Assembly: GCF_000277815.2 (NCBI RefSeq)
Contig: NC_018474.1
Coordinates: 149,234 to 213,233, forward strand
Length of the DNA stretch: 64,000 nucleotides
Direction of reading: 5' to 3'
From: Encephalitozoon hellem ATCC 50504
Lineage: Eukaryota; Microsporidia; Unikaryonidae
Below are positions 16,829 to 25,307 of this stretch, in pieces. Under the pieces are notes generated by a model. It worked only from the letters and a program-made list of their open reading frames with translations, had not been told where the DNA came from and did not search any database. Position 1 is the stretch's first letter. Each line of letters starts with the position of its first letter. Made by a program: the position numbers and the translations under genes.

Positions 16829-17494
16829 TCATCGCAGCAAATACTTACAGTACTCCACTAGCTCAACCATTTCCTCGCATTTTGTTCCAAAGTCACTCTC
16901 CAGTTCACTCAACTTTTTGCTTAAGCTGGAGACCTTCTTCCTTTCCTCCTCATACATCCCCTTTATCTCTTCAACTTTCCCAGCCAAAAACTCTATTCTT
17001 TCGTTGCTCACTCTCTGAAGTGCCTCTATCTTGTCTTCACTTGCAAACAGATCTCTTTTTAATGCCTGGATATAGCTCTTGAGCCTGTACTCATTAGACC
17101 TCAGCCTCTCTATCTCTTCATTCATGACAATGCTTTCTAGAAGAGCTTTTTCCTTTTCATTTCTTTCAAGCACATACGTAAGGGTCGCATCGTAGTTCTT
17201 CAGCATTCGGCTGTACTCCTCCTCCTTCCTCTTAAGATCCTCTATCATTGTTTTGCTGGAGGCTAGTTCAGAGCATGACCTCTCATGATCCGATCTCTTC
17301 ATCACAACGACCTCCTCGTCTAAATGGCCAGACGCACTCTTGTAGTCTTGCATCTCTTCGCTCATGTTTATTGAACTTAGGGGAACCGCAGATTCTTCAA
17401 CTGGAGCACGGGTGCCAGAAGATATGCTCATTATCATCGAGCTTAGGTTTGCAATGGAGTCAGAGAGATACTTCACAAACCTCTTCGATTCCAT
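16829..17494 (-). CDS. Coiled-coil protein
   Basis: 221 aa. The start at 17494 follows GACCCATT. The first ~70 residues are Ser-rich and polar. Residues 75-215 show continuous heptad spacing with many Glu, Lys and Leu (E-D-L-K-R-K-E-E-E-Y; L-S-K-K-L-S-E-L-E-S-D-F), so a long coiled coil is likely. There is no signal peptide or membrane segment. The arrangement resembles a TACC-type or other cytoskeletal protein, but no family motif is visible. Confidence 0.6.
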   Translation of the reverse strand: MESKRFVKYLSDSIANLSSMIMSISSGTRAPVEESAVPLSSINMSEEMQDYKSASGHLDEEVVVMKRSDHERSCSELASSKTMIEDLKRKEEEYSRMLKNYDATLTYVLERNEKEKALLESIVMNEEIERLRSNEYRLKSYIQALKRDLFASEDKIEALQRVSNERIEFLAGKVEEIKGMYEEERKKVSSLSKKLSELESDFGTKCEEMVELVEYCKYLLR

Positions 17495-17529
17495 AATGGG
17501 TCTCTCCTGCAGGCCTTTAAATCTTCGGC

Positions 17530-17540
17530 AAAAAAAGAAA
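17530..17540 (-). terminator. Pol III terminator of the 5S rRNA gene
   Basis: On the minus strand, immediately 3' of the 5S gene, a TTTTC stretch is followed by seven T residues. Confidence 0.75.
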
Positions 17541-17658
17541 AGTTACGGCACCCGGGATTCCCGAGTGGTCTCCCTCCTCAGTACTATCCGAGCTCGCACA
17601 GGCTTAACTTCGGAGATCTGACGAGTTCCGGTGCTTTTCCGTGGATATGGCCGTAACT
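17541..17658 (-). rRNA. 5S ribosomal RNA
   Basis: 118 nt. On the minus strand the ends AGTTACGGC and GCCGTAACT form a perfect nine-pair terminal helix. The interior carries CCATATCC, AAAAGCACC, the loop C element AAGTTAAGCC and the GGGTGCCGTAAC end typical of eukaryotic 5S. It stands alone between two protein genes, close to two tRNA genes, so it is dispersed rather than part of an rDNA unit. Confidence 0.95.
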
Positions 17659-17792
17659 GTCACTCACCAGAATCACACATAAATACCATCTCAGAGACTC
17701 AAGAACAATAAACACCCTGTTTTCTCCATCGTCATAAAATCTATTCTATCTTTAATAGATTTAATATAATCAACCAAGTCTAGCCGAGGAGC

Positions 17793-20700
17793 TTATGTCC
17801 TCTCCAGTGAATCTCCCCCTGCTCTACCTCCCCTCTTCCCCTCATCAAACACCCTGCTAATTAAAGGCTGAGCTACAAACACTGCAGCCGCAATCAAAAA
17901 TATAGAGATAAGAACTAGTCCAACCTCAAACCCACTTGTCCTCACAAACTTGTATTCTTTCAGCCATTGGGATGTCCATTCAGGAAATGCATACACTGCC
18001 ACCAAAAGAGAAGCGCTTACAAGAAAAGCAAAGGAGATGAAGGCCTTGAACAATACATTGCTTCCCAAGCTTTGTCTGTGTGGAAACCATTCGCTCAGAT
18101 ACACGCCATTGAAAATATAAATAAACGTCATGGCAAAGAACACAAGCTCAGCCCCAATCGACTGGTCACACATAACAGAGCTTGCATCGCCGTAGCAAGA
18201 CAGAGCCAGGAGAATCAGGCCCTCAAAGGCTATAGTTGTCCAAAAAGGTATAAAATCTCTTTTTGGCAAGAGAAACGCGTCTGGACGGCTGGGAAATAAC
18301 TTATCGGATGCATCGAAGCATGTCAGCATATATGTGACAGGAACTGACACAAACAGGTCCGTGTGCATCGTTTGTATATCGCTCAAAAAGTTCTTCCTTA
18401 AAGAGAGAAAGAGAAGCCCTAAGTACGAAATCACACAGGAAGAGACAACATACTTGAATGTGCCAACAGACGTTACAAATGCCGACCTCCCCTCCTTGAT
18501 CAGATCCAGGGCCGAGCCTATGTCGGCGGATGTAAAGTTGGCTGCAAGACTAGCTTCGTTCTGCGCTAAGGCTAGGCCAACATCTGCACTGCTGAGTGCC
18601 CCGCTGTCATTTGCACCGTCTCCGCAAAACATTGTGACCTTCCCAATCGCCCTCAGATTCTCTATAAGAGCCTTCTTCTGCCCAGGGTTGAACCTGGCAA
18701 ATATAGCTCCTTTCTCAAGGATAAATTGGAAGTAATGTGTGTTTCTGAAGAAGTCAAACTCCCTTCCTTCGCATGCAACAACAAACTCATTGTTTGAAAC
18801 CCTATCATTCCCCCTATACAGGCTCAGTTTCACCTTGTCAAAGGTAAACTCCTCTTCATCTCCAACGCAGAGCCAGTCAACATCAAAGATGGACTTTGCA
18901 TTCTCCTCGAGGACAGGGAATATCACAGGAACAAACTCCTCCACGATCCTGCACTCCCTCCCCACAGATATCGCAGTTAGTATGTTGTCTCCAGTACACA
19001 TAATACTTCTTATATTTGCCTCGTTGAGCTCCTCAATGGTTCTTTTCGAGTTTGCCTTGAGCTTATTCGAAAACACTATAAGAGCAAGAAACTCCATCCC
19101 ACACTCGTCCGCAGCCCTGTCAATGCTTTTGCCTATCTCCTTGTATGCCAGAGATATTACTCTATATCCTGCCAAAGAGTATTCCTTAGCCTTTTCTTCA
19201 TATTCCTTTGGGCACTCCTTCAAAATCTGCTGGATGGACTCGGGAGATCCCTTTGTAAACACATACTTCTTACTTCCAACATCCACCACAACACTCATCC
19301 TTCTTATATTCGAGTCGAACTCATAGGTCTTCATAATCACTGCATTGATCCCACCGTCCCACTCTTCCTTGCATCCATCGCCCAGATTATGATTGCTGAT
19401 CCCATCGATATCAAGGACCACCGGCGAAGTATCCTTACATTCTTCATAGACACCTCCATCCCCAACAGCAAACTTGTTTCCATAGATCTTGTCTTTCTGG
19501 TAGTATACCATTTCTTCGCTGTCGTTGTATTCCTTTAAAATGGGCCCGTATATCTTATTCTGTCCCCCAATAACTACCATTCTTGTGCTTTCGTTCTGAA
19601 CAAGCTTCGAAGAGGAGAAGATAAACATCTTCAAATCAAGGGTGTCTCCAGAGTACCTTCCATCCAGCTCATACACCAAATGGCATGTGCTCAGCCCAAT
19701 CCTAACAAGCATGCTAACCTTGTCAATGTCATCAGCCGGCTCGCTGAGATCATCAATGAAAAGGAGATCAAGCCCATCACATGTTAGTGTTCCAGTCTTG
19801 TCAAACACAGCCGTGTCTATCCTTCCGGCTAGATGTATCTTGTTTAGGTTGTTACAGTAGATGTTCTTCTTGATCAGCTTTCTGTAGCACAGTTGGGCCC
19901 CGAGTCTTAGATATGTTGGAAGCGCAGGGTTGGCTAGTGTAAAAAACAAGTCAAGATTGTACACAAGATTCATCCTTGAATCAAGCTCCATAGCCCTGAA
20001 AACATATCCCATCACAACTGAAATAATCACTCCAATGCCTACAATGCCAAATATAATTGTCTCGGCTTCCTTTATGAATCTGTTGTAAACAGGCTTTGAG
20101 TTGATCATGTTCTTTAGAATCTGCCCGCGCGCAGTTTGAAATCCAGTTCTAAGAACCATCCCAATAGCAAAATTCTCGGGAACATGCATAGAGTCAACCA
20201 CCCCAGCGGCCCTCTGCTTATTTTTGCTAGTGAGACTTCTAACCCTGCAGAGATTTTCGTTTCTTGGATTGGTAAATATCGGTACAGTATTGATGCTCTT
20301 TAGAACATCTGTTCCAGAGTAAACAGTGCAGGGCTGCTCAGCATTCTTGTATATGGGGACCGCCTCCCCAGTAAGCAGACATTCATTTGTTATGGCATCA
20401 CCCCTGATAACAAGAGCATCGCATGGAAACTCCTTACACGGCTCAATGTAAATTATGTTTCCAGGATATATGTCCCGGCTGTCCACACACACAAACTTTC
20501 CTCCCCGAAGTATCCTGACAGTCCTCTTCTTCACAAGCTTCCTCATATTAATCGAATGCAAAATCTCCTCCCAGTTTGTAAACACAAATGAATACATCAT
20601 GAGTATTCCCATCACAAATGCGTATTTCGTGTACTCAATAAACCTCCACACAAATAGGCATATCACATTCGATAGAAATGTGATACTGAACATGTTTTTA

Positions 20701-21218
20701 AGAATTATCCCGGAAATGCTTGGAATCGGGAGGTTTGTGATGTTTTTTCCATAGAATATGTTTCTTTGTATAGCCTCTGCTCTCTCAGTCTCCGGAGACT
20801 TCGAAACCTCCATACTGTAAAGCTCCTCAAAATCCCTGGAAAGCAACTTCTGTTCTGGCGGGACAACAAACTTTCTGGAGACAACATCATATATAAGCCT
20901 AGAAAATTGGGAATCTATTACTCGAGCTTTTCCTCCCTGGGTGTACCTTCTGAGCGAAGGAATTTCGGCAGTGTCATAAAAAAGAACATTGATAAACTCC
21001 CTCTTTCCATTCTGCGATGTTATTATAGCACAATCCGCCTCAGAAAGGCTACAAGGCGAACTAAGCAGAAAATGTTTGACGCTGGGTAGATATCTACATA
21101 TCATATAGACTCCCCCCAGGCTCAATACGCAAAGAGCATTATAGAAACGTGTCGATATTCTTCTCTTCCTCCCCTCAATGCTTATGAACGGCCTTTCCTG
21201 CTTAATTGCCACAAACAT
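17793..21218 (-). CDS. P5-type ATPase, P5B-like (ATP13A2/Ypk9 group)
   Basis: 1141 aa. The first ATG is at 21218 with GAGCCCCTGAAA just upstream; the frame extends to a GTG at 21236. All P-type core motifs are seen: L-T-G-E-A-V in the actuator domain, D-K-T-G-T-L-T with the phosphorylated Asp, K-G-S-P-E for nucleotide binding, C-T-G-D-N, and G-D-G-A-N-D-S-G-A-L. The fourth membrane helix carries N-P-A-L-P, the P5B signature, rather than the P-P-E-L-P of P5A/Spf1. P5B pumps export polyamines or related cations from lysosome-like compartments. The actuator has Ala where many pumps have Ser (T-G-E-S). About ten membrane helices are visible. Confidence 0.88.
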   Translation of the reverse strand: MFVAIKQERPFISIEGRKRRISTRFYNALCVLSLGGVYMICRYLPSVKHFLLSSPCSLSEADCAIITSQNGKREFINVLFYDTAEIPSLRRYTQGGKARVIDSQFSRLIYDVVSRKFVVPPEQKLLSRDFEELYSMEVSKSPETERAEAIQRNIFYGKNITNLPIPSISGIILKNMFSITFLSNVICLFVWRFIEYTKYAFVMGILMMYSFVFTNWEEILHSINMRKLVKKRTVRILRGGKFVCVDSRDIYPGNIIYIEPCKEFPCDALVIRGDAITNECLLTGEAVPIYKNAEQPCTVYSGTDVLKSINTVPIFTNPRNENLCRVRSLTSKNKQRAAGVVDSMHVPENFAIGMVLRTGFQTARGQILKNMINSKPVYNRFIKEAETIIFGIVGIGVIISVVMGYVFRAMELDSRMNLVYNLDLFFTLANPALPTYLRLGAQLCYRKLIKKNIYCNNLNKIHLAGRIDTAVFDKTGTLTCDGLDLLFIDDLSEPADDIDKVSMLVRIGLSTCHLVYELDGRYSGDTLDLKMFIFSSSKLVQNESTRMVVIGGQNKIYGPILKEYNDSEEMVYYQKDKIYGNKFAVGDGGVYEECKDTSPVVLDIDGISNHNLGDGCKEEWDGGINAVIMKTYEFDSNIRRMSVVVDVGSKKYVFTKGSPESIQQILKECPKEYEEKAKEYSLAGYRVISLAYKEIGKSIDRAADECGMEFLALIVFSNKLKANSKRTIEELNEANIRSIMCTGDNILTAISVGRECRIVEEFVPVIFPVLEENAKSIFDVDWLCVGDEEEFTFDKVKLSLYRGNDRVSNNEFVVACEGREFDFFRNTHYFQFILEKGAIFARFNPGQKKALIENLRAIGKVTMFCGDGANDSGALSSADVGLALAQNEASLAANFTSADIGSALDLIKEGRSAFVTSVGTFKYVVSSCVISYLGLLFLSLRKNFLSDIQTMHTDLFVSVPVTYMLTCFDASDKLFPSRPDAFLLPKRDFIPFWTTIAFEGLILLALSCYGDASSVMCDQSIGAELVFFAMTFIYIFNGVYLSEWFPHRQSLGSNVLFKAFISFAFLVSASLLVAVYAFPEWTSQWLKEYKFVRTSGFEVGLVLISIFLIAAAVFVAQPLISRVFDEGKRGGRAGGDSLERT

Positions 21219-21507
21219 TTTCAGGGGCTCTTGCACCCGATCGATTTTTTAGAACGATCATTTCTCTGAATAATTAAGGAGATTTTCCTAAAGCTTCCTA
21301 TTCTCAGGAGTGCTTCCAATGCGATGCTTGATCCGGATGCACAGGCTCCATTGCAAAAACCATGGGCACACAGACCTCTTTCCCAGATCTTCAAATTTCT
21401 TGCCGGTGTAAATTAATAACATCCCATGACTTTTTTGTATGAATAAAAGTATCAACTGTTAATTGGGCAATGAATAAATAAAATACAATTAAGAAATCCA
21501 AAGTAGG

Positions 21508-22311
21508 ATGGCTGATATAGATAGAGCGATTAACATTTTTGGTTTCTCCAATACAATGCACAACATACTTAACCAAAGAGACAAGCTCTTTGGATCCAGC
21601 AAGACGTTTCTATTTACGCTTTTCTCCTGTGCTTCAGTTATGATATTTCAAGGAGAAAATTATAAGAACTTGTGCTTATCGGTGATAGTCGGGCTATGCA
21701 TGATGGCTGTTGATCAAAAGGTGCATGCAAGACTCTTGGGGACTGCTGCAGAGCAGAAGGGAATGCACTCGGCAATAGTGAGCTTCCTGAACAAGATTCT
21801 TGTAAGTGAAATACTGTTTTGCAGTGTATGCTTTCTGATTGCAGTTACAATCAATATGTGTATGATTCCTATTACTTGGATTTTTGCAGCTTCTGTAGGC
21901 GTGTCTTTCTTCAAAAAAACCTTTACTGAGGACTTAACAATGGTGAGCATGAGCAATCTTCTTACTCATCTGGGATTCTTGGCAATGTTTGTTGTTTCTC
22001 TTGGGAATCCCCGGAAGTTCCGGATAGTCATATACTCTGTTTTCTTCAGCTTCTCTGGAACAGTTATTTTGTGGATTACCTTGGAGGCGATTCTGAATGA
22101 AAACCTTGGATTTGGACGCGTGTGCAGCATATTTTTCAAGGGAGAGATTGTAGACTTACTAGGGATTCCGGTTCTGTATCCCTTTCTTCTTTTGATGATT
22201 GTCGGGGTTTTCACTCAGGTAAGGATCAATACTTTATTATTTGCCTATGATAGAAGACGCTTTACGTCGATTGTTATTAAGAAAAGTGAAAATAAAGTGA
22301 TAGAAGTGTGA
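21508..22311 (+). CDS. Polytopic membrane protein of unknown family
   Basis: 267 aa with about six to seven hydrophobic segments (for example L-F-T-L-F-S-C-A-S-V-M-I-F and P-F-L-L-L-M-I-V-G-V-F). The N-terminal ~30 residues are soluble and the C-terminus is short and basic. I recognise no transporter or enzyme motif. It lies between the P5B ATPase and tRNA-Ala and has an AT-rich 5' flank without a CCC motif. Confidence 0.65.
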   Translation: MADIDRAINIFGFSNTMHNILNQRDKLFGSSKTFLFTLFSCASVMIFQGENYKNLCLSVIVGLCMMAVDQKVHARLLGTAAEQKGMHSAIVSFLNKILVSEILFCSVCFLIAVTINMCMIPITWIFAASVGVSFFKKTFTEDLTMVSMSNLLTHLGFLAMFVVSLGNPRKFRIVIYSVFFSFSGTVILWITLEAILNENLGFGRVCSIFFKGEIVDLLGIPVLYPFLLLMIVGVFTQVRINTLLFAYDRRRFTSIVIKKSENKVIEV

Positions 22312-22404
22312 GTATTATTGTGTTGATGCATGTTATATTCTATGAAGGGCGGTGCATCGAGCGTTCTCTGAACGATGGAAAGAACACCATTGTAAGCAAT
22401 AAGA

Positions 22405-22476
22405 GGGGAGTTAGCTCAGCGGTAGAGCGCTTGCTTAGCATGTAAGAGGTCATGGGTTCAAATCCCATATTCTCCA
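22405..22476 (+). tRNA. tRNA-Ala (anticodon AGC)
   Basis: 72 nt. The acceptor GGGGAGT pairs with ATTCTCC and contains the G3-U70 wobble that identifies tRNA-Ala. The anticodon loop TTAGCAT gives AGC. The T arm is ATGGG-TTCAAAT-CCCAT and the discriminator is A. A TTTT stop follows at 22477-22480. Confidence 0.95.
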
Positions 22477-22585
22477 TTTTGATATTTTTAACTATGTATG
22501 CAGATTAATGTATATCACTGTAAGCAAAATCGATCTGAAACTATCAAAATCCTCTTGAAACACAGATGCATTTAGAAGATTACAT

Positions 22586-22596
22586 AGTAAACAAAA
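22586..22596 (+). promoter_or_regulatory. AGTAAACAAAA element upstream of a secreted-protein gene
   Basis: This 11-mer lies nine bases before the ATG at 22606. The identical 11-mer lies five bases before the start of the secreted-protein gene at 34108 on the opposite strand. Neither gene has a CCC motif at its start. Confidence 0.3.
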
Positions 22597-22605
22597 ACAC
22601 CGACA

Positions 22606-25161
22606 ATGAGGGTGAATCTGCTAGCAATGCTCATTGCTGCTGTAAGCAACAGAAAAGTTTTTTATATTAATTTAAAGGATGTCAAGTCGGGTGAGGATTT
22701 GCTGAGCCAGCTGTTTGAAAAAGCACACCATCCTCCAGAAGATACAGCAAATGAAGTGTCTGAAGGATCTGGCACAGTATCCTCTATGCATATGTCGAAT
22801 TTGGCCCAAAAATCAGAAGAAAAGGCGCCTTCGCCAGCCGCATCTACAGAACAGAAGGCAGGAGGCCAGAAACAGTCCGGAAACAACGATGCAGCGAAGA
22901 AGAAGCAAGAAGGGGATAAAGAAGCCAAAAAATCCCAGGACAAGGCTAAAAAGGAAGAAAGTAAGCAAAAGAAAGAGGAGCAGAAGCAGCAAAAAGAGGA
23001 AAAGCAGAAGCAGAAGAAAGAAGAACAAAAGCAGAAGAAGGAGGAGCAAAAACAGAAGAAAGAGGAGCAGAAGCAGCAAAAAGAGGAAAAGCAGAAGCAG
23101 AAGAAAGACAGTCAAAAACAAGAGGAGCAGAAGCAGCAAAAAGAGGAAAAACAGAAGCAGAAGAAAGAAGAACAGAAGAAGCAAAAGGAAGAGAAACAAA
23201 AAGAAAAGGAGTCGCAATCTCAAAAGAAAGATGCAAATCAAGAGAAACAAAGGGAAAAAGATAAAAAAAAAGCTGAAAAGGAGGATTCTAAGAAGAAGGC
23301 AGATACAAAGACAGAAGCCAAGAAGGTGGATAAGGAAAAACAAGAGCCCAGTACCATCAGAGATAAAAAAGACAAAGACAAAACATCAACACAAGAAAAA
23401 ACCAGTAGCAGTGATGAGGCCAAACCCAGCACAAAAAAGCTGCAAGAAGAGAAGTCTGCTAGTGCCGAGTCTGGGCCATCCTCCAAAGCCATAGAGTCCA
23501 AAAGCAAAGATGGGATTTCCAGTACCCAGGCCTCTTCAAATGCAAGTATTTCTGGAAGTACTTCAATGGCTTCATCTTTAAACAAATCCTCGTCCATGGT
23601 ACCAGTTTCCACTAGTGCTAGTAGCATGATGTCTACAAGACTGTCTTCAAGTGCTATTGCATCAAGCAGCATAGGATATTCGTCATCAGTACCTCTGTCA
23701 TCCATCATGTCCTCATCTATATTTGGGCACTCGTCATCAGCATCCTTTGCTCCGTCCTCTGTACTGTCATCTGCCATCACATCATCAATAGTATCACAGA
23801 TATCATCCAGCATATCCTACTCCTCAGTTGCCGATGTTCTCAAGAAGGCATCTGAGGTGAATAAGATCAAGAGCCTGAGCTCAGTGGAGGTCAACGATGT
23901 CTTAGGGAAATGCCAGGAGTGTGAGAGGGTAGATCAGGTGCTTGTTTACAAGGATGGAGACCAGTACACCGACTATTCCGGGAATATTAAATTCCAACAA
24001 AAAGATGGTAAGTTGGTTGACAGCTCGGGTCTATTTGTTGGGAAAGATTGTGGATGCTCAAAGGAGGAAATACCTCAAATCGGAAAAATAACTGGGACGG
24101 GACTATATCAAGACCAAAGCGTTAACAGCATAAGTTGCCAGAAGCAGGCCAATGCTATTGACAAATTATATTCGTCTGCAAGCAACATGGCACAAAATTC
24201 AGGAAGCATACCAGGAAAGACACTTTCGGCAGCTTCATCTCAGAATTCAAGCGCTGGAGTGGTATCGAGCAAATCTTCCGGAACAAATTCACAAATTGGA
24301 GGCAGCCAGGGGCCTCAGAGCATGCAGTCAGGGGCTTCAGCAGGAAGTAAACAAGGATCTCAAAGCGTACAATCGGGCTCCTCGGCAGGAAGCAAGCAGG
24401 GGCCTCAGAGCGTACAATCGGGTTCTTCACAGAGCAGCCAAAGTGGTTCCGCCCCTCAAGGCTCACCGTCTAGTCCTTCTCAGCAAGGTGGGCAAGCACC
24501 CCAGGGATCATCTTCTCCTCAAAGTAACGCTCAGGAAAGCCCTGGGATTTCCACAACTCAGCCTATAAAGATCGAGCCTGGAAGCCCTGACTACATACCT
24601 CCCAAGATATCTATAAAAGCAGTTAAAGTTAAATATGGAAACTCATGCGGAGACAGCTCAGGAATTGCGATCAGCTCAGCATTCATACAAGCACCTCCAG
24701 AAAAGGTCACTGTAACAGAGCCAGCAAAGACTGTTACAAAGACAGAAAAGCTTCCACCAGTTACCGTCATAAAAGAGCTAACTGTTGTAGAGCCTCCTTG
24801 CACAATCGAGAAGGAGATATTCATCACACAAGAGCCTGAAAGTATAGTCGAGGAAAAGACTGTTACAAAGCCAACCACGGTTGTAGAATATAAGACTGTG
24901 AATATTACGGCCACCAAAACTGTGGTACAAACAATAGCACCCCCTAATAATTCTGAGGATGGGAAAGTTCCTGTTGCAACATGCACCCTGACTGATGACT
25001 TTAACGAAAAAAAGCCCAGAGAAGATGTTACAACGATTAATACAACCATAGTGGTGGAAGATCCAGAAGATATAGAATGTGAACAAGAATGTGAATGCCA
25101 AGAGGATAACTGCGAGAATCCTTGCGATAAGATAAAATGTGTCTCCAAGGACGAGTTTTGA
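22606..25161 (+). CDS. Secreted Lys/Gln/Ser-rich protein (gene A of cluster)
   Basis: 851 aa. A short hydrophobic start (V-N-L-L-A-M-L-I-A-A-V-S) suggests a signal peptide. Residues ~95-260 are Lys/Gln/Glu repeats. Residues ~270-420 are Ser-rich. Residues ~435-495 form a small domain (V-L-V-Y, T-D-Y-x-G, K-F-x-x-x-D-G-K-L-V-D, T-G-T-G) shared with the gene at 27019. Residues ~565-640 are Gln/Ser/Gly repeats. Residues ~705-790 are Val/Thr-rich with T-V-T-K motifs. The tail holds C-E-C-x(4)-C-x(3)-C. There is no membrane anchor. The pattern suits a spore wall, polar tube or other extracellular matrix protein. It does not match the known small PTP1 or PTP2 layout that I recall, so the function is left open. 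Confidence 0.8.
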   Translation: MRVNLLAMLIAAVSNRKVFYINLKDVKSGEDLLSQLFEKAHHPPEDTANEVSEGSGTVSSMHMSNLAQKSEEKAPSPAASTEQKAGGQKQSGNNDAAKKKQEGDKEAKKSQDKAKKEESKQKKEEQKQQKEEKQKQKKEEQKQKKEEQKQKKEEQKQQKEEKQKQKKDSQKQEEQKQQKEEKQKQKKEEQKKQKEEKQKEKESQSQKKDANQEKQREKDKKKAEKEDSKKKADTKTEAKKVDKEKQEPSTIRDKKDKDKTSTQEKTSSSDEAKPSTKKLQEEKSASAESGPSSKAIESKSKDGISSTQASSNASISGSTSMASSLNKSSSMVPVSTSASSMMSTRLSSSAIASSSIGYSSSVPLSSIMSSSIFGHSSSASFAPSSVLSSAITSSIVSQISSSISYSSVADVLKKASEVNKIKSLSSVEVNDVLGKCQECERVDQVLVYKDGDQYTDYSGNIKFQQKDGKLVDSSGLFVGKDCGCSKEEIPQIGKITGTGLYQDQSVNSISCQKQANAIDKLYSSASNMAQNSGSIPGKTLSAASSQNSSAGVVSSKSSGTNSQIGGSQGPQSMQSGASAGSKQGSQSVQSGSSAGSKQGPQSVQSGSSQSSQSGSAPQGSPSSPSQQGGQAPQGSSSPQSNAQESPGISTTQPIKIEPGSPDYIPPKISIKAVKVKYGNSCGDSSGIAISSAFIQAPPEKVTVTEPAKTVTKTEKLPPVTVIKELTVVEPPCTIEKEIFITQEPESIVEEKTVTKPTTVVEYKTVNITATKTVVQTIAPPNNSEDGKVPVATCTLTDDFNEKKPREDVTTINTTIVVEDPEDIECEQECECQEDNCENPCDKIKCVSKDEF
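22975..23167 (+). repeat. Three near-identical 46-nt Lys/Gln/Glu-coding repeats
   Basis: Copies lie at 22975-23020, 23062-23107 and 23122-23167. Copies 1 and 2 look identical and copy 3 differs by one base. Smaller CAGAAGAAAGAG-like units fill the spaces between them. All stay in frame within the 22606 gene. Confidence 0.85.
24310..24435 (+). repeat. 45-nt in-frame repeats, about 2.7 copies
   Basis: Units start at 24310, 24355 and 24400. They encode G-P-Q-S-x-Q-S-G-x-S-A-G-S-K-Q, and the third copy is incomplete and drifts into a Ser/Gln stretch. Confidence 0.85.
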
Positions 25162-25307
25162 CTGAATAAATTAGGATATCTACTTTAAAGCTTTTATAGA
25201 CTCCAAGCTGGCCATGGCCCGATGATTGCAATCTTCAAACTTAGTTTTTGATATAAAACAATCTGAAACTTACCGGATATAAAGAAAGGCGATATTAAAA
25301 CAAAACG

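Noticed and set aside
21219..21507. 289-bp spacer upstream of the P5B ATPase gene, checked for snRNA or RNase P RNA
   Set aside because: No conserved U2, U4, U6, SRP or P RNA block could be recognised on either strand.
22813..23343. Open frame on the minus strand rich in Leu/Phe opposite gene A
   Set aside because: It is the complement of Lys/Gln/Glu codon repeats (AAG/CAG/GAA); a shadow, not a membrane protein.
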